Part shown: positions 26,009 to 34,725 of the stretch, piece after piece
Position numbering within the stretch: position 1 is the first letter of the stretch
Layout: every line of letters begins with the position of its first letter
Source of the DNA: an uncultured Lentisphaeria bacterium
Lineage (GTDB): Bacteria > Verrucomicrobiota > Lentisphaeria > Victivallales > UBA1829
Direction: 5' to 3'
Assembly (NCBI GenBank): GCA_905197955.1
Contig: CAJKAR010000001.1
Span: 163,889 to 227,888, forward strand
Length of the DNA: 64,000 nt
Translations under genes and position numbers: made by a program
Notes under the pieces: model-generated
Told to the model about the DNA's origin: nothing
The model's database searches: none
What the model saw: the letters and a program-made list of their open reading frames with translations, nothing else

Positions 26009-27613
26009 TCAGGCGATGCGGAGCCGGACCGTAAATACAGTCCCCTTTCCCGGTTCGCTTTTCAGTTCAATCGTCCCTCCGTGCGCTTTTACGATGGAAT
26101 GGACCAGTGCCAGTCCGAGTCCGTTTCCGGGAAGTGAACGACTCGAATCACTGCGGAAAAAGCGTTCAAACACATGCAGCTGATCTTCCGGAGAAATTCC
26201 GCAGCCGGTATCGGAAACAATGATCTCGGCAAAGGAGTCCTTTTTCTGAAGACGAAGTTCGACGGAACCTTTCGGCGGGGTGAATTTCAAGGCATTTTCC
26301 AGCAGATTCGCCGTCATGCGCTGGATTTTCAGTTTGTCCCCGCAGAACATGACGGAAGGTTCTGCGGCATGGAAACGGAAATCGATCTCTTTTTCTTCCG
26401 CGAGCGGAAGCAGAAGCTCATGAGCCTCCTCCAGCAAAAAGACAAGATCAAAGGAGTCGTGCTTCAGAGTATCGGGAGCGGAATAGAGACGGGAGATTTC
26501 AAGCATGGTATTGATCATGTCGATCATGCGGGAGCACTCTTCGGCTACGGTGCAGCAGGTTTCGCGGTAGGAGAGATCAGGTTTGCGAGCGCTCAGCGCC
26601 ACTTCAACCGTTCCAGCGACCCGGGTCAGCGGAGTTCGCAGATCGTGAGCGATGTTGTCTGTAACCATGACCAGTTCGGCCATTAGTTTTTCTGTATTGG
26701 AATTCATCTGGTTGAACATTCGGACCAGCTCCTCGACCTCCAGACCTTCGTTGCCGACCTCCACGCGATGGCTGAAATTCCCTGCAAGGATATGGTGAGT
26801 AGCATCCGTCACCCGCTCGACTCCGGCCAGCAGACGACGGGAGATGAACCAGCCGCAGAAAGCAGAAAAGGCAAGAATCACCGCAAACACCGTCCAGAAG
26901 ATCCAGGAGTAATATTCCAGTTTCGATTCAAAAGGACGCAGATTCAGTCCGATTTCCAGCACATCTCCGGAGAAGAAACGCAGATGCAGAAAACGAAATC
27001 CTTTCCATGTCAGAAAATAAGCGCCGCTTTCTCTGTTTTGATCCTCAGAGAAGCGGGGAACGGCATTTTCCAGTTCCCCGGGAATTTCCGAACGGAGAAA
27101 CGGTGTTCCATCGGGATTCAGGAATCGGAAATAGATGTTGTCCTTGCCGACTCGATAAACTTTCCGGTCGATTGTCTGAAAAATCTCCCTGCGGTTTCGG
27201 CTCGGCACCAACCGCCGCCGCTGAAGCGCCCGTTCCGGATCATACTTGATTTCATAGAGCTGATTCCCGCAAACAGTGACCATGAAATACTGACTCATGT
27301 TTTTCCCCGGACGGAAAAGCATCAGAATCCGGTCATCGGGAAACACCGCGTTCACGCGCTCGCGGATTTCAAGCGGAAGACTCTCCTCCGGGACCCGCTT
27401 CCCCATGACGGAGGAACGCCCCCAGAAATATTCATAAACGACATCATCCGCCATGGAATTCAACGCACCGTCGGCAATCGCCAGCATATTCGTATACATG
27501 AAGTAATAGACGATCAGGAAACCGGTCGCCGCGAAAAACACAAACAGAGCGGAAAACATCAGAGCCGCCTTGAATTTCAGCGTCCGGAACAAGGAAAATT
27601 TATTCGAGAACAT
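26009..27613 (-). CDS. Membrane sensor histidine kinase
   Basis: The 534-residue protein has two membrane segments (about 16-35 and 236-256) flanking a periplasmic domain of about 200 residues. A HAMP linker (about 258-310), a dimerisation/phosphoacceptor domain with NIAHDLRTPLTRVAG (phosphorylated His about 324) and an HATPase domain follow, with NLLENALKF (N box), VSDTGCGISPEDQ (G1) and GNGLGLALVHSI (G2). The periplasmic domain contains FYFRFLNPDG-like beta strands but was not recognised. The gene overlaps the response regulator gene by 14 bp. The overall plan resembles CusS/QseC-like kinases; the signal is unknown. Confidence 0.95.
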   Translation of the reverse strand: MFSNKFSLFRTLKFKAALMFSALFVFFAATGFLIVYYFMYTNMLAIADGALNSMADDVVYEYFWGRSSVMGKRVPEESLPLEIRERVNAVFPDDRILMLFRPGKNMSQYFMVTVCGNQLYEIKYDPERALQRRRLVPSRNRREIFQTIDRKVYRVGKDNIYFRFLNPDGTPFLRSEIPGELENAVPRFSEDQNRESGAYFLTWKGFRFLHLRFFSGDVLEIGLNLRPFESKLEYYSWIFWTVFAVILAFSAFCGWFISRRLLAGVERVTDATHHILAGNFSHRVEVGNEGLEVEELVRMFNQMNSNTEKLMAELVMVTDNIAHDLRTPLTRVAGTVEVALSARKPDLSYRETCCTVAEECSRMIDMINTMLEISRLYSAPDTLKHDSFDLVFLLEEAHELLLPLAEEKEIDFRFHAAEPSVMFCGDKLKIQRMTANLLENALKFTPPKGSVELRLQKKDSFAEIIVSDTGCGISPEDQLHVFERFFRSDSSRSLPGNGLGLALVHSIVKAHGGTIELKSEPGKGTVFTVRLRIA

Positions 27614-28268
27614 ATCCGACTCCGCGGATGGTATGAATCAGTTCCCGTTCAAAGGGTTTATCGATCTTGTCGCGCAGGCGGTACATCCGCGCCTCCACGA
27701 TATTGCTCTGAGGGTCGAAATTGTATTCCCACACATGCTCCATGATCATCGTCTTGGAGACGACACGTCCGGTGTTGCGCATCAGATATTCCAGCAAAGC
27801 GAACTCACGCGGCTGAAGATCGATCCGGATTCCGGCGCGTGTCACTTTTCTGCTGAGAAGGTCGATGGAGAGATCCGCCACGGTCAGCACAGTCGGCTCT
27901 GAAAACGGTGCGCTTCTCCGCAGCTGCGCCTGAATCCGCGCAAGGAGTTCCGTGAAGGAAAATGGCTTGACCAGATAATCATCTCCGCCGGCACGCAGAC
28001 CATGCACTTTGTCGTCCACGGAACCGCGGGCGCTCAGCACGATCACCGGAATGCCGATCCGGGCGGCGCGCATCTCCTCAATCACGGAAATGCCATCCCG
28101 TTTCGGAAGCATGATATCAATTACGGCAAGATCGAACTGCTCGGTTTTCAGCTTGAACAGTCCCTCCTCTCCGTCGGCGGCATGACAAGTGGAAAAGCCT
28201 GCCTGCTGGAGTCCCTGCAGGATAAAATCCGCCGTCAACTTGTCATCTTCCACCAGTAAAATTCTCAT
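27600..28268 (-). CDS. OmpR-family response regulator
   Basis: From ATG at 28268 the product is 222 residues. The receiver domain starts MRILLVEDDK and has Asp51 (VIDIMLPKRDG) as the phosphorylation site, Ser/Thr in IVLSARG and Lys in YLVKPFSF. The C-terminal winged helix (about 125-222) includes LQPREFALLEYLMRNTGRVVS and a closing IHTIRGVGYVLE. It is the first gene of the two-component operon. An upstream in-frame GTG would add five residues, but the ATG gives the normal family start. Confidence 0.95.
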   Translation of the reverse strand: MRILLVEDDKLTADFILQGLQQAGFSTCHAADGEEGLFKLKTEQFDLAVIDIMLPKRDGISVIEEMRAARIGIPVIVLSARGSVDDKVHGLRAGGDDYLVKPFSFTELLARIQAQLRRSAPFSEPTVLTVADLSIDLLSRKVTRAGIRIDLQPREFALLEYLMRNTGRVVSKTMIMEHVWEYNFDPQSNIVEARMYRLRDKIDKPFERELIHTIRGVGYVLE

Positions 28269-28401
28269 TGCACCAACCCTCACTGCGACAATTAAGATAT
28301 CATAATTATTCTAAAAATCAAACTTCTATACAGAAAACTCCCTTACTCTTTCGTTGCATACAGGAATTTTCTTCTGAAAAGAAGAGGGCGGAAAGGATGA
28401 G

Positions 28402-28424
28402 TCCTCCGGACGGCATCCGGAGGA
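28402..28424 (-). terminator. Hairpin after clpA, probable terminator
   Basis: TCCTCCGGA and TCCGGAGGA form a 9-bp perfect stem with loop CGGCA, 14 bp past the clpA stop codon. The following minus-strand sequence is only weakly T-rich, so termination may be inefficient. Confidence 0.5.
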
Positions 28425-28437
28425 AGGGATCTTCCGA

Positions 28438-30639
28438 CTATCGGATCCGGAGGCCGGAGGAATCGGCCGAAATTCTGACGGTTCCGCCATGTTTCAACTT
28501 GCCGAACAGAATATCATCGACAATTTTAGCAGTAATGGCATCGCGGATCAGCCGTTCCATCGGCCGCGCTCCGAGTTTTTCATTGAAGCCGTTTTCCGCG
28601 AGCCAGTCGGTGGCTTTTTCATCCACAAGCAGCTTGACTTTTTTCTCGCGGAGCGCCTCGCTCGTTTCCCGCAGGAACTTTCCGACGATCAGACGGATCG
28701 ACTCACGGGAAAGCGGATTGAAATGCACAATTCCGTCAAGACGGTTCCGGAACTCCGGTGAAAAATGTTTTTTCACTGCGGCATCGACACGGGAATCCGT
28801 ATCCGCCGCAGGCGCGAATCCGATTGCATGTTCGGAAAGAGATTTCGCCCCGACGTTCGATGTCATAATAACGATCACATTGCGGAAATCCGCTTTGCGT
28901 CCGGAATTATCCGTCATTGCGCCGTAGTCCATGATCTGAAGCATCAGGTCATAAATCTTGGCATGAGCCTTTTCCATTTCATCGAGAAGCAGAACGCAGT
29001 GGGGCTTGCGGATGATCTGTTCCGTCAGCAGTCCTCCCTGCTCGAAGCCGACATATCCCGGCGAGGAGCCGATCAGTTTGGAAACCGCATACTCTTCCGC
29101 ATACTCGCTCATATCGAAGCGGACCAGTTCGATTCCAAGCGATTCCGCCAGGCGCCGGGCCAGTTCGGTTTTTCCGACACCTGTCGGCCCTGCAAACAGG
29201 AAGGAGCCGACCGGTTTGTTCCGGTTGCCGAGTCCGGCTCTGGAAATCTTGATCGACTGGACCACCGCACGGATGGCATGATCCTGTCCGATCACCGTGT
29301 GCTGAAGAGTCTCCTCCAGCGCTTTGAGCCGGGATGCGTCATCGCCGGAGACCTGAGTCTGCGGCAGTCCGAACATCTCCACCGCAAGGCTTTCCAGATA
29401 TTCCGACGTGATTTTCTTCTGAGGAGAAGGCAGCATGGAATTTGCCGCTCCGGCCTCATCCATCAGATCAATCGCCTTATCGGGCATAAAGCGGTCGAAG
29501 ATATGGCGGGACGCCAGTTCCACCGCCCGGTTCAGCGCTTTTTTCTCGTATTTGACCCCATAGTGTTTTTCGTAAACGGGCGCGATTCCTTCCAGAATCT
29601 TCAGAGTATCCTCCGGCGAGGGTTCCGGCACGTCGATTTTCAGGAAACGGCGCGAAAACGCCTTGTCCTTCAGAATGTGATTGCGGTATTCCTCATGCGT
29701 AGTGGCTCCGATGCAGCGCAAAGTTCCGTTGTTCAGAGAAGGTTTCAGAATGTTGGAGGCATCGAGCGATCCGGCTCCGACCGATCCGGCTCCGATCACC
29801 GTATGGATCTCGTCGATGAACAGAACGGCTTCCGGAATCTGCGCCAGTTCCCTGACCAGTTGTTTCAGGCGTTCTTCGAACTGACCGCGGAATTTTGTTC
29901 CGGCAGTCAATGCGCCCATATCAAGAGCGTAAATCTTTATCTTGCGGAATTTCGGAGGCACTTTTTTCTTCACGATCCGGACGGCGAGCCCCTCCACGAT
30001 CGCGGTCTTTCCGACTCCGGGCTCTCCCGCCAGAAGCGGATTGTTCTTCTTCCTCCGGGAAAGAGTCCGCAGAATCGAATGCAGCTCCTTTTCACGCCCC
30101 ACGATGGAATCGATCTTCCCCTCCTCCGCCATCCGGTTGAGATCGACGGCATAGAGATCCAGAGCGGAATCCTTTCCGAAATCCGGTTCCTCTCCGCCCT
30201 CCTTGAGTTCCGGATGTGTAATATCGGTCACATAATCGATCACGCCTTCGTAATAGATATCCTGTCCGTGAAGCACATAGACCGCATACGACTGTTCCTC
30301 GGAAAACAGCGCCACCATGAGATCCGAAATCTCCAGGCACTCTCTCCCGGAGGAAAGCACCTGCTGCTCCGCATTCGAAAAGATCCGCATCACGGAAAGC
30401 GAGAACGCGACCTCTTCGACTTCCGTTTTCTCGACGCGCTCCTCAAAAAAGCGGTCCAGCTCCCCGCGAATGCGCCCCACATCGGCCTCCAGCACCCGAA
30501 GCATCTCCGCGATCGCCGGCACGCCGCAAAGCGACAGAAGCAGATGTTCCGGCAGCATGTACTCATGCGACATCTCTTTGGCCAGACTCCGGAGTCCCTG
30601 TAAAAAATCTGCGCATTCTTTGGAAATATTCATGCCCAT
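28438..30639 (-). CDS. clpA: ATP-dependent Clp protease ATP-binding subunit ClpA
   Basis: ClpA unfolds substrates and feeds them to ClpP. The 733-residue product shows the Clp N-domain (about 1-140), AAA+ module D1 with LAGEPGVGKTA (Walker A) and AVLFIDEIHTV (Walker B), and module D2 with FAGPTGVGKTELARRL and CVLLLDEMEKAH. An IGSSPGYVGFEQGGLLTE segment contains the pore-loop sequence, and the C-terminal domain ends ITAKIVDDILFGKL. There is no middle coiled coil, which separates it from ClpB/ClpC. It lies 2 bp after clpS, the usual adaptor partner. No clpP is in the window. A second ATG two codons in is possible. Confidence 0.97.
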   Translation of the reverse strand: MGMNISKECADFLQGLRSLAKEMSHEYMLPEHLLLSLCGVPAIAEMLRVLEADVGRIRGELDRFFEERVEKTEVEEVAFSLSVMRIFSNAEQQVLSSGRECLEISDLMVALFSEEQSYAVYVLHGQDIYYEGVIDYVTDITHPELKEGGEEPDFGKDSALDLYAVDLNRMAEEGKIDSIVGREKELHSILRTLSRRKKNNPLLAGEPGVGKTAIVEGLAVRIVKKKVPPKFRKIKIYALDMGALTAGTKFRGQFEERLKQLVRELAQIPEAVLFIDEIHTVIGAGSVGAGSLDASNILKPSLNNGTLRCIGATTHEEYRNHILKDKAFSRRFLKIDVPEPSPEDTLKILEGIAPVYEKHYGVKYEKKALNRAVELASRHIFDRFMPDKAIDLMDEAGAANSMLPSPQKKITSEYLESLAVEMFGLPQTQVSGDDASRLKALEETLQHTVIGQDHAIRAVVQSIKISRAGLGNRNKPVGSFLFAGPTGVGKTELARRLAESLGIELVRFDMSEYAEEYAVSKLIGSSPGYVGFEQGGLLTEQIIRKPHCVLLLDEMEKAHAKIYDLMLQIMDYGAMTDNSGRKADFRNVIVIMTSNVGAKSLSEHAIGFAPAADTDSRVDAAVKKHFSPEFRNRLDGIVHFNPLSRESIRLIVGKFLRETSEALREKKVKLLVDEKATDWLAENGFNEKLGARPMERLIRDAITAKIVDDILFGKLKHGGTVRISADSSGLRIR

Positions 30640-30641
30640 CT

Positions 30642-30950
30642 TCAGTCTTCTTCCATTGTACAGCGCAGCGGATATCCGGCGTCGCCCGCCAGCTTGCCCA
30701 CCTGCGCCACTTTTGTTTCCGCAATCTCATAGGTGTAAATGCCGCAGACAGCCGACCCGTTGTTGTGCACGCTCAGCATAATGCTTTCCGCATCGCCCTG
30801 ACTCTTATGAAAGACATTTTTCAGAATCATCACCACAAAATCCATCGGTGTATAGTCATCATTCAAAAGAATCACCTTGAACATCGGGGGTTCCGCAAAA
30901 GAGACCATTGATTCGGTATCATCTTCATACCGTTCTCTGTTCGCACCCAT
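30642..30950 (-). CDS. clpS: ATP-dependent Clp protease adaptor ClpS
   Basis: ClpS delivers N-end-rule substrates to ClpA. From ATG at 30950 (GGGAG 8 nt upstream) the product is 102 residues. FKVILLNDDYTPMDFVVMIL holds the Asn-Asp and nearby Asp-Tyr-Thr-Pro-Met residues that form the N-degron pocket, followed by KSQGDAESIMLSVHNNGSAVCGIYTYEIAETK with the conserved His and Gly. It immediately precedes clpA. A hairpin with a U tract and a repeated upstream element lie just before it. Confidence 0.96.
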   Translation of the reverse strand: MGANRERYEDDTESMVSFAEPPMFKVILLNDDYTPMDFVVMILKNVFHKSQGDAESIMLSVHNNGSAVCGIYTYEIAETKVAQVGKLAGDAGYPLRCTMEED

Positions 30951-30966
30951 CTCTTCATCTCCCGGT

Positions 30967-30993
30967 AAAAAGGACAGGACCCATTCCCTGTCC
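30967..30993 (-). terminator. Terminator-like hairpin between the GH3 gene and clpS
   Basis: GGACAGG and CCTGTCC form a 7-bp stem with an 8-nt loop, followed in the minus direction by TTTTTA. It may end the GH3 transcript, or form a 5-prime hairpin of the clpS mRNA, because a possible TTGTAA...TATTAG promoter ends only a few bases before it. Confidence 0.7.
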
Positions 30994-31060
30994 GCCTCTA
31001 CTAATATCACGAAAACCTTTTTTTACAACGGAAAAGCGGAAAAATATCATCATGAAATTC
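30994..31060 (-). repeat. Copy A of a repeated intergenic element (before clpS)
   Basis: About 60 bp, read on the minus strand, share roughly four bases in five with 33259-33315. The common parts include TTGTAAAAAA, a GTTTTCGTGATATT-type core and TAGTAGAG / TGGTAGAG just before a terminator-like hairpin. The TTGTAA and TATTAG/TATTGG elements are spaced like a promoter. Confidence 0.55.
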
Positions 31061-31099
31061 TTCCACGTTTTCCGGAAGAGGATCCGAGGAACGGAGCAG

Positions 31100-33187
31100 T
31101 CAGCACAAGCGCACTTCGGCATCTGCGAGAGTCGTTCTGGAATCGGAACCGATTTCGATCCGCCAGGTTCCCGGCTGAATCCGTCGGGAACCGTCGTCGA
31201 ATGTCAGCAGGAAGGAGTCCGGATCGACCGTCAGTTCGACCTTCCGCGACTCTCCGGCCTGAAGCGCAATCCGTTCCACGGCAGCAAGCTGTTTCAACGG
31301 TGTTCGGGTCGGCGGACGGATCGCGGTCACATAAAGCTGAATCACCGTCTCTCCTGCGCGCTCTCCGGTGTTCTCAACAAGGAGTTCCGCTTTTACCGGT
31401 GTTCCGGCAGCGACCTGTTCCGGAACCGAAAGCCCCGAACAGGCAAAGGACGTATAGCTCAAACCGAATCCGAACGGATGCAGAACCTCCCCTTCGAAGA
31501 AACGATAGGTCCGTCCCTGCATCGCATAGTCCTCAAAAGGCGGCAGATCGTCTGCGCTCCGGTAGAACGTCACAGGCAGACGTCCGGAAGGATTGACTTT
31601 CCCCGAAAGCACATTCCCCAGCGCAGTTCCGCCTTCCGCCCCCGGATAGAAACATTGAATGACCCCATCCGCCAGCTCTTCGGGAAGCGCCAGCGCACTG
31701 CCGGAAACGGATACCAGAATTACAGGCTTGCCGACCGCGGCAATCTTTTCCAGCAGAAGTTTCTGAAGACCTGGCAGTTCCAGATCGGCCTTGTCTCCGG
31801 CGAATTCGGAATTGAATGCATCTCCCGCCTCGCCTTCGATCTGCGGATTCAGTCCCAGACAGAGGATGGAGATCTCCGCCCGTTCCGCGGCGCCGACCGC
31901 TTCCGCAATCCGGTCGCACTCTTCGGCACAGCCTTCCGTTTTCGGCGAAACAGCTTCGCATCCGCGTGCATAAATCACCCGGCATGTTTCGGGCGCCTCC
32001 GCCAGAATTCCTTCCAGAAGCGTCACGGTCCGGGTCGGAGTTCCGAAATAATTTCCCATCAGGACCTCCCGCGAATCCGCATTCGGTCCGATCACGGCAA
32101 CGCTTTTGAGTCTTGAGAAATCCAGCGGCAGAATTCCATTTGCATTTTTCAGCAGCACAATACTTCTGCGAGCCGCCTCCAGCGCCAGCATCCGGTGTTC
32201 GGAGCACTCGATGACATCGCAGGAAGGCGCCTCCGCGGGCGGATCGAAAAAGCCCAGACGGAATTTGAGACGAAGCTGATTCCTGACAGCCCGGTCGAGT
32301 TCCGCTTCCGGAATTAATCCCTGTTTCCACGCCTCCCGGACGCCGACCGCCCAATCGGTAATCACATCGACTCCGCTTCTGAGCTCTTCCGCAACTGCGG
32401 CAGGATAATTGGAAAAGCGTTTGTGTTCGCGCACCAGCGCCTCGCCCGCGCCGGCATCCGTGACAACGGCTCCGCGGAACCCCCATTCTTCCCGCAGGAT
32501 TCCATTCAGAAGTCCTGCATTCACGCTGCACGGAGTTCCGTTCAGCGCATTGTAGGCACTCATCACCGACTGCGCCCCTGCCTTGATACAGGCATGAAAC
32601 GCCGGCAGATAGGTCTCCCGGAGGTCCTTCTCGCTGACACGGGAATTGAACTGCAGCCGATTTTTTTCCGGTCCGGAATGCACCGCAAAATGTTTCGGAG
32701 TCGCCACGGCTTTCAGATGCTCCGGATCGCTCCCCTGCACCCCCCGCACGAATGCCGCCCCCATCTGTCCGGTGAGATACGGGCATTCGCCGTAGGTCTC
32801 CTGTCCTCTGCCCCAGCGCGGGTCACGGAAGATATTCACGTTCGGCGACCAGTAGGTCAACCCTTTGTAAGTCCCGAAATCCCCGTGTCTGACGGAATCC
32901 GCATGACGAGCCCGCCCTTCCAGAGCAATCACCTCCCCCATCCGTTCCACCAGATCAGGAGAAAACGTTGCCGCCATGCCGATCGCCTGCGGAAAAACGG
33001 TCGCCGTCCCGCTGCGGGCGAGTCCATGCAACGCTTCATTCCACCATACATAGGGGGAAATTCCAAGCCGCGGAACCCCTTCATTGCGATAGTTCAGAAA
33101 ACCAAGTTTTTCATCCACAGTCAATTCCGCCAGCAAAGCATCGATCCGCTCTTCCAGCGGGACTTCCGGATTCCTGAATTTTTCCAT
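31100..33187 (-). CDS. GH3 beta-glycosidase, beta-xylosidase-like
   Basis: From ATG at 33187 (GGGAGG just upstream) the product is 695 residues without a signal peptide. The GH3 N-terminal barrel includes VWWNEALHGLARSG, typical of the beta-xylosidase branch, PNVNIFRDPRWGRGQE, and KHFAVHSGPE. The nucleophile is expected at Asp244 in VVTDAGAG. The alpha/beta sandwich domain follows (SIVLLKNANGILPLD) and then an FnIII-like domain (about 575-690, with PFGFGLSYTSF). GH3 enzymes of this type remove terminal xylose, arabinose or glucose from oligosaccharides in the cytoplasm. It is transcribed toward clpS with a terminator between. Confidence 0.93.
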   Translation of the reverse strand: MEKFRNPEVPLEERIDALLAELTVDEKLGFLNYRNEGVPRLGISPYVWWNEALHGLARSGTATVFPQAIGMAATFSPDLVERMGEVIALEGRARHADSVRHGDFGTYKGLTYWSPNVNIFRDPRWGRGQETYGECPYLTGQMGAAFVRGVQGSDPEHLKAVATPKHFAVHSGPEKNRLQFNSRVSEKDLRETYLPAFHACIKAGAQSVMSAYNALNGTPCSVNAGLLNGILREEWGFRGAVVTDAGAGEALVREHKRFSNYPAAVAEELRSGVDVITDWAVGVREAWKQGLIPEAELDRAVRNQLRLKFRLGFFDPPAEAPSCDVIECSEHRMLALEAARRSIVLLKNANGILPLDFSRLKSVAVIGPNADSREVLMGNYFGTPTRTVTLLEGILAEAPETCRVIYARGCEAVSPKTEGCAEECDRIAEAVGAAERAEISILCLGLNPQIEGEAGDAFNSEFAGDKADLELPGLQKLLLEKIAAVGKPVILVSVSGSALALPEELADGVIQCFYPGAEGGTALGNVLSGKVNPSGRLPVTFYRSADDLPPFEDYAMQGRTYRFFEGEVLHPFGFGLSYTSFACSGLSVPEQVAAGTPVKAELLVENTGERAGETVIQLYVTAIRPPTRTPLKQLAAVERIALQAGESRKVELTVDPDSFLLTFDDGSRRIQPGTWRIEIGSDSRTTLADAEVRLC

Positions 33188-33224
33188 TTTTCCTCCCACA
33201 TCTTATCACGAAGCCGATTGGTAC

Positions 33225-33258
33225 AAAAAAAGAGCCGGCACCGTTTCCGGCCCGACTC
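33225..33258 (-). terminator. Strong intrinsic terminator downstream of ndk
   Basis: GAGTCGG pairs with CCGGCTC (one G-T pair) and an inner CCG-GAAA-CGG tetraloop hairpin completes the stem; seven T follow on the minus strand. It lies between ndk and the GH3 gene. Confidence 0.85.
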
Positions 33259-33315
33259 TACCAATATCACGGGAACTTCTTTTTTACAACAGGAAAGCGA
33301 AAAAGATCACTTGAA
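33259..33315 (-). repeat. Copy B of the repeated intergenic element (before GH3)
   Basis: This copy starts inside the last codons of ndk and runs to the terminator at 33225-33258. It is in the same orientation and in the same place relative to a hairpin plus U tract as copy A at 30994-31060. Either a short piece of gene end was duplicated or both are promoter-plus-hairpin leaders. Confidence 0.55.
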
Positions 33316-34494
33316 ATTTTTCAGATAATCCCGAATGATCGCCGCCATGTTGTTGCGTTCGATCTTGATGACTTTTGATTCACGCTCGTAGCTTTCCGGA
33401 GAATCGGAAGCGTGAGCGGTGTTGACCATGACATCCTGACCGAACTCGCGGCGGATGGTTCCATCCGGCGCCTTGGTCGGATCGGTGGGACCGAGGACCG
33501 TGCGGATTTTGGAAATGGCATCGGATCCTTCGTAAATCAGGATCATGCATTTCACCTTGCCGGGAGCGTTCAGCTCCTCCGGGGGACAGCTGTCGGGACG
33601 GACACCGGACATGAACTCGACAATCCGGTTGAACTGATCGTCCGCGAAAGCCAGACCAACGGATTTTTCCAGCATGGCATCACATTCATCGCCCATGACG
33701 ATTTTATACTGATTTTCCAGCAATTCCTTGGCTTTTTTCCCGATCACCGGAGCCAGCTTTTTGCGGAGCGCCTGTTTGACCGGGCCGTAGAATTCCAGAG
33801 CCTCCGCGACGGACATCTGATAAATTTTGCATCCGACGATCCGCAGACAGGTCCGGCTGAACATGTCAATGATGTTGCCCGGCTTCATGCTCGGACGGCG
33901 CCAGTTGTCCGGCTTGATGATGACAAGAGTTCTTTCTCTGCCATGTTCATCTTCATTGCGGACGATGTTGTCCACGATGTTATCCTCATGCTCGATGAAG
34001 TCTGCAATGATTTTCAGTCGCTCGATGCATCCTTCCAGATGCGGCGGAGTAAAGACAGCCGGTTCAAAATACAGCAGGGATCCATCGCGATTGAAGACAA
34101 GATTGCAATATGTGTCGCGAATGGTATCTCCGTAAATGTTTTCATGGCGGTTCTTGCTGCTGGGAAGCTGGCCGACCACATGATAAAGTTTTTCACAGGC
34201 GTTTTCTCCGCGGAACAGCAGAAGCATCAGCCGTTCGCGGCGTCCATCGCTCAGCGGAGAAAAATTATCCAGGACATAATCGGAAAGAATTTTTGCAGCG
34301 AATTCATCGCGAGATCCGACAAGTCTCTTCAACGAATCCGCATATGCTTCCGCGAACGCCTTGTCCGGAGTGATCATTCTTGCCGCGACGAGCTCCAGAT
34401 CCGTTCTCGACAACAGCCTCGCGATAATTCCCCCGGTACGTGATTTCTTCAACGAATACGGTGTGATCAGCACATAGGAAAGTTCCATTGCCAT
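33307..34494 (-). CDS. ndk: Double-domain nucleoside diphosphate kinase
   Basis: NDK transfers gamma-phosphate between nucleotides. The 395-residue protein is more than twice the usual 140-150 residues and appears to hold two NDK-like units. The second (about 190-395) has LVIIKPDNWRRPS, GPTDPTKAPDGTIRREFGQD and NTAHASDS with catalytic His361. The first (about 1-165) begins YVLITPYSLKKSRTGGIIARLL, like an NDK first strand and helix, and has GDTIRDTYCN where the second has GTIRREFGQD, but no His follows in NLVFNRDGSLLYFEP, so it is probably inactive. Start taken at the ATG at 34494; a second ATG two codons on is possible. It is divergent from the epimerase-like gene at 34726. Confidence 0.88.
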   Translation of the reverse strand: MAMELSYVLITPYSLKKSRTGGIIARLLSRTDLELVAARMITPDKAFAEAYADSLKRLVGSRDEFAAKILSDYVLDNFSPLSDGRRERLMLLLFRGENACEKLYHVVGQLPSSKNRHENIYGDTIRDTYCNLVFNRDGSLLYFEPAVFTPPHLEGCIERLKIIADFIEHEDNIVDNIVRNEDEHGRERTLVIIKPDNWRRPSMKPGNIIDMFSRTCLRIVGCKIYQMSVAEALEFYGPVKQALRKKLAPVIGKKAKELLENQYKIVMGDECDAMLEKSVGLAFADDQFNRIVEFMSGVRPDSCPPEELNAPGKVKCMILIYEGSDAISKIRTVLGPTDPTKAPDGTIRREFGQDVMVNTAHASDSPESYERESKVIKIERNNMAAIIRDYLKNFK

Positions 34495-34650
34495 GATTTT
34501 CTTTGCTCCCTCATTCTGTTTGCCCGTTCTCCCTTTGCTGCCGGCGCGGTTTTCCCGTTCCGGAAAAAGTAGCAGATAAATAAGATACCACCAATCTGCA
34601 ATTTTATCAATATCATTCCATTTTTTTCCAACTATATTTTTCAGGATTTC

Positions 34651-34679
34651 TTGACGGAGACGAAAGTTTATGCTATACT
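34651..34679 (+). promoter_or_regulatory. Promoter of the UDP-glucuronate decarboxylase gene
   Basis: TTGACG (34651-34656) and TATACT (34674-34679) with a 17-bp spacer, about 47 bp before the start codon. Confidence 0.75.
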
Positions 34680-34725
34680 TTCTTTCATTCCAGAATTGTG
34701 AAATTGAAGGGAACGGCGGAATATT

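Noticed and set aside
28765..30603. A 612-codon plus-strand frame opposite clpA
   Set aside because: clpA is certain from its AAA+ motifs. The frame is an antisense artefact.
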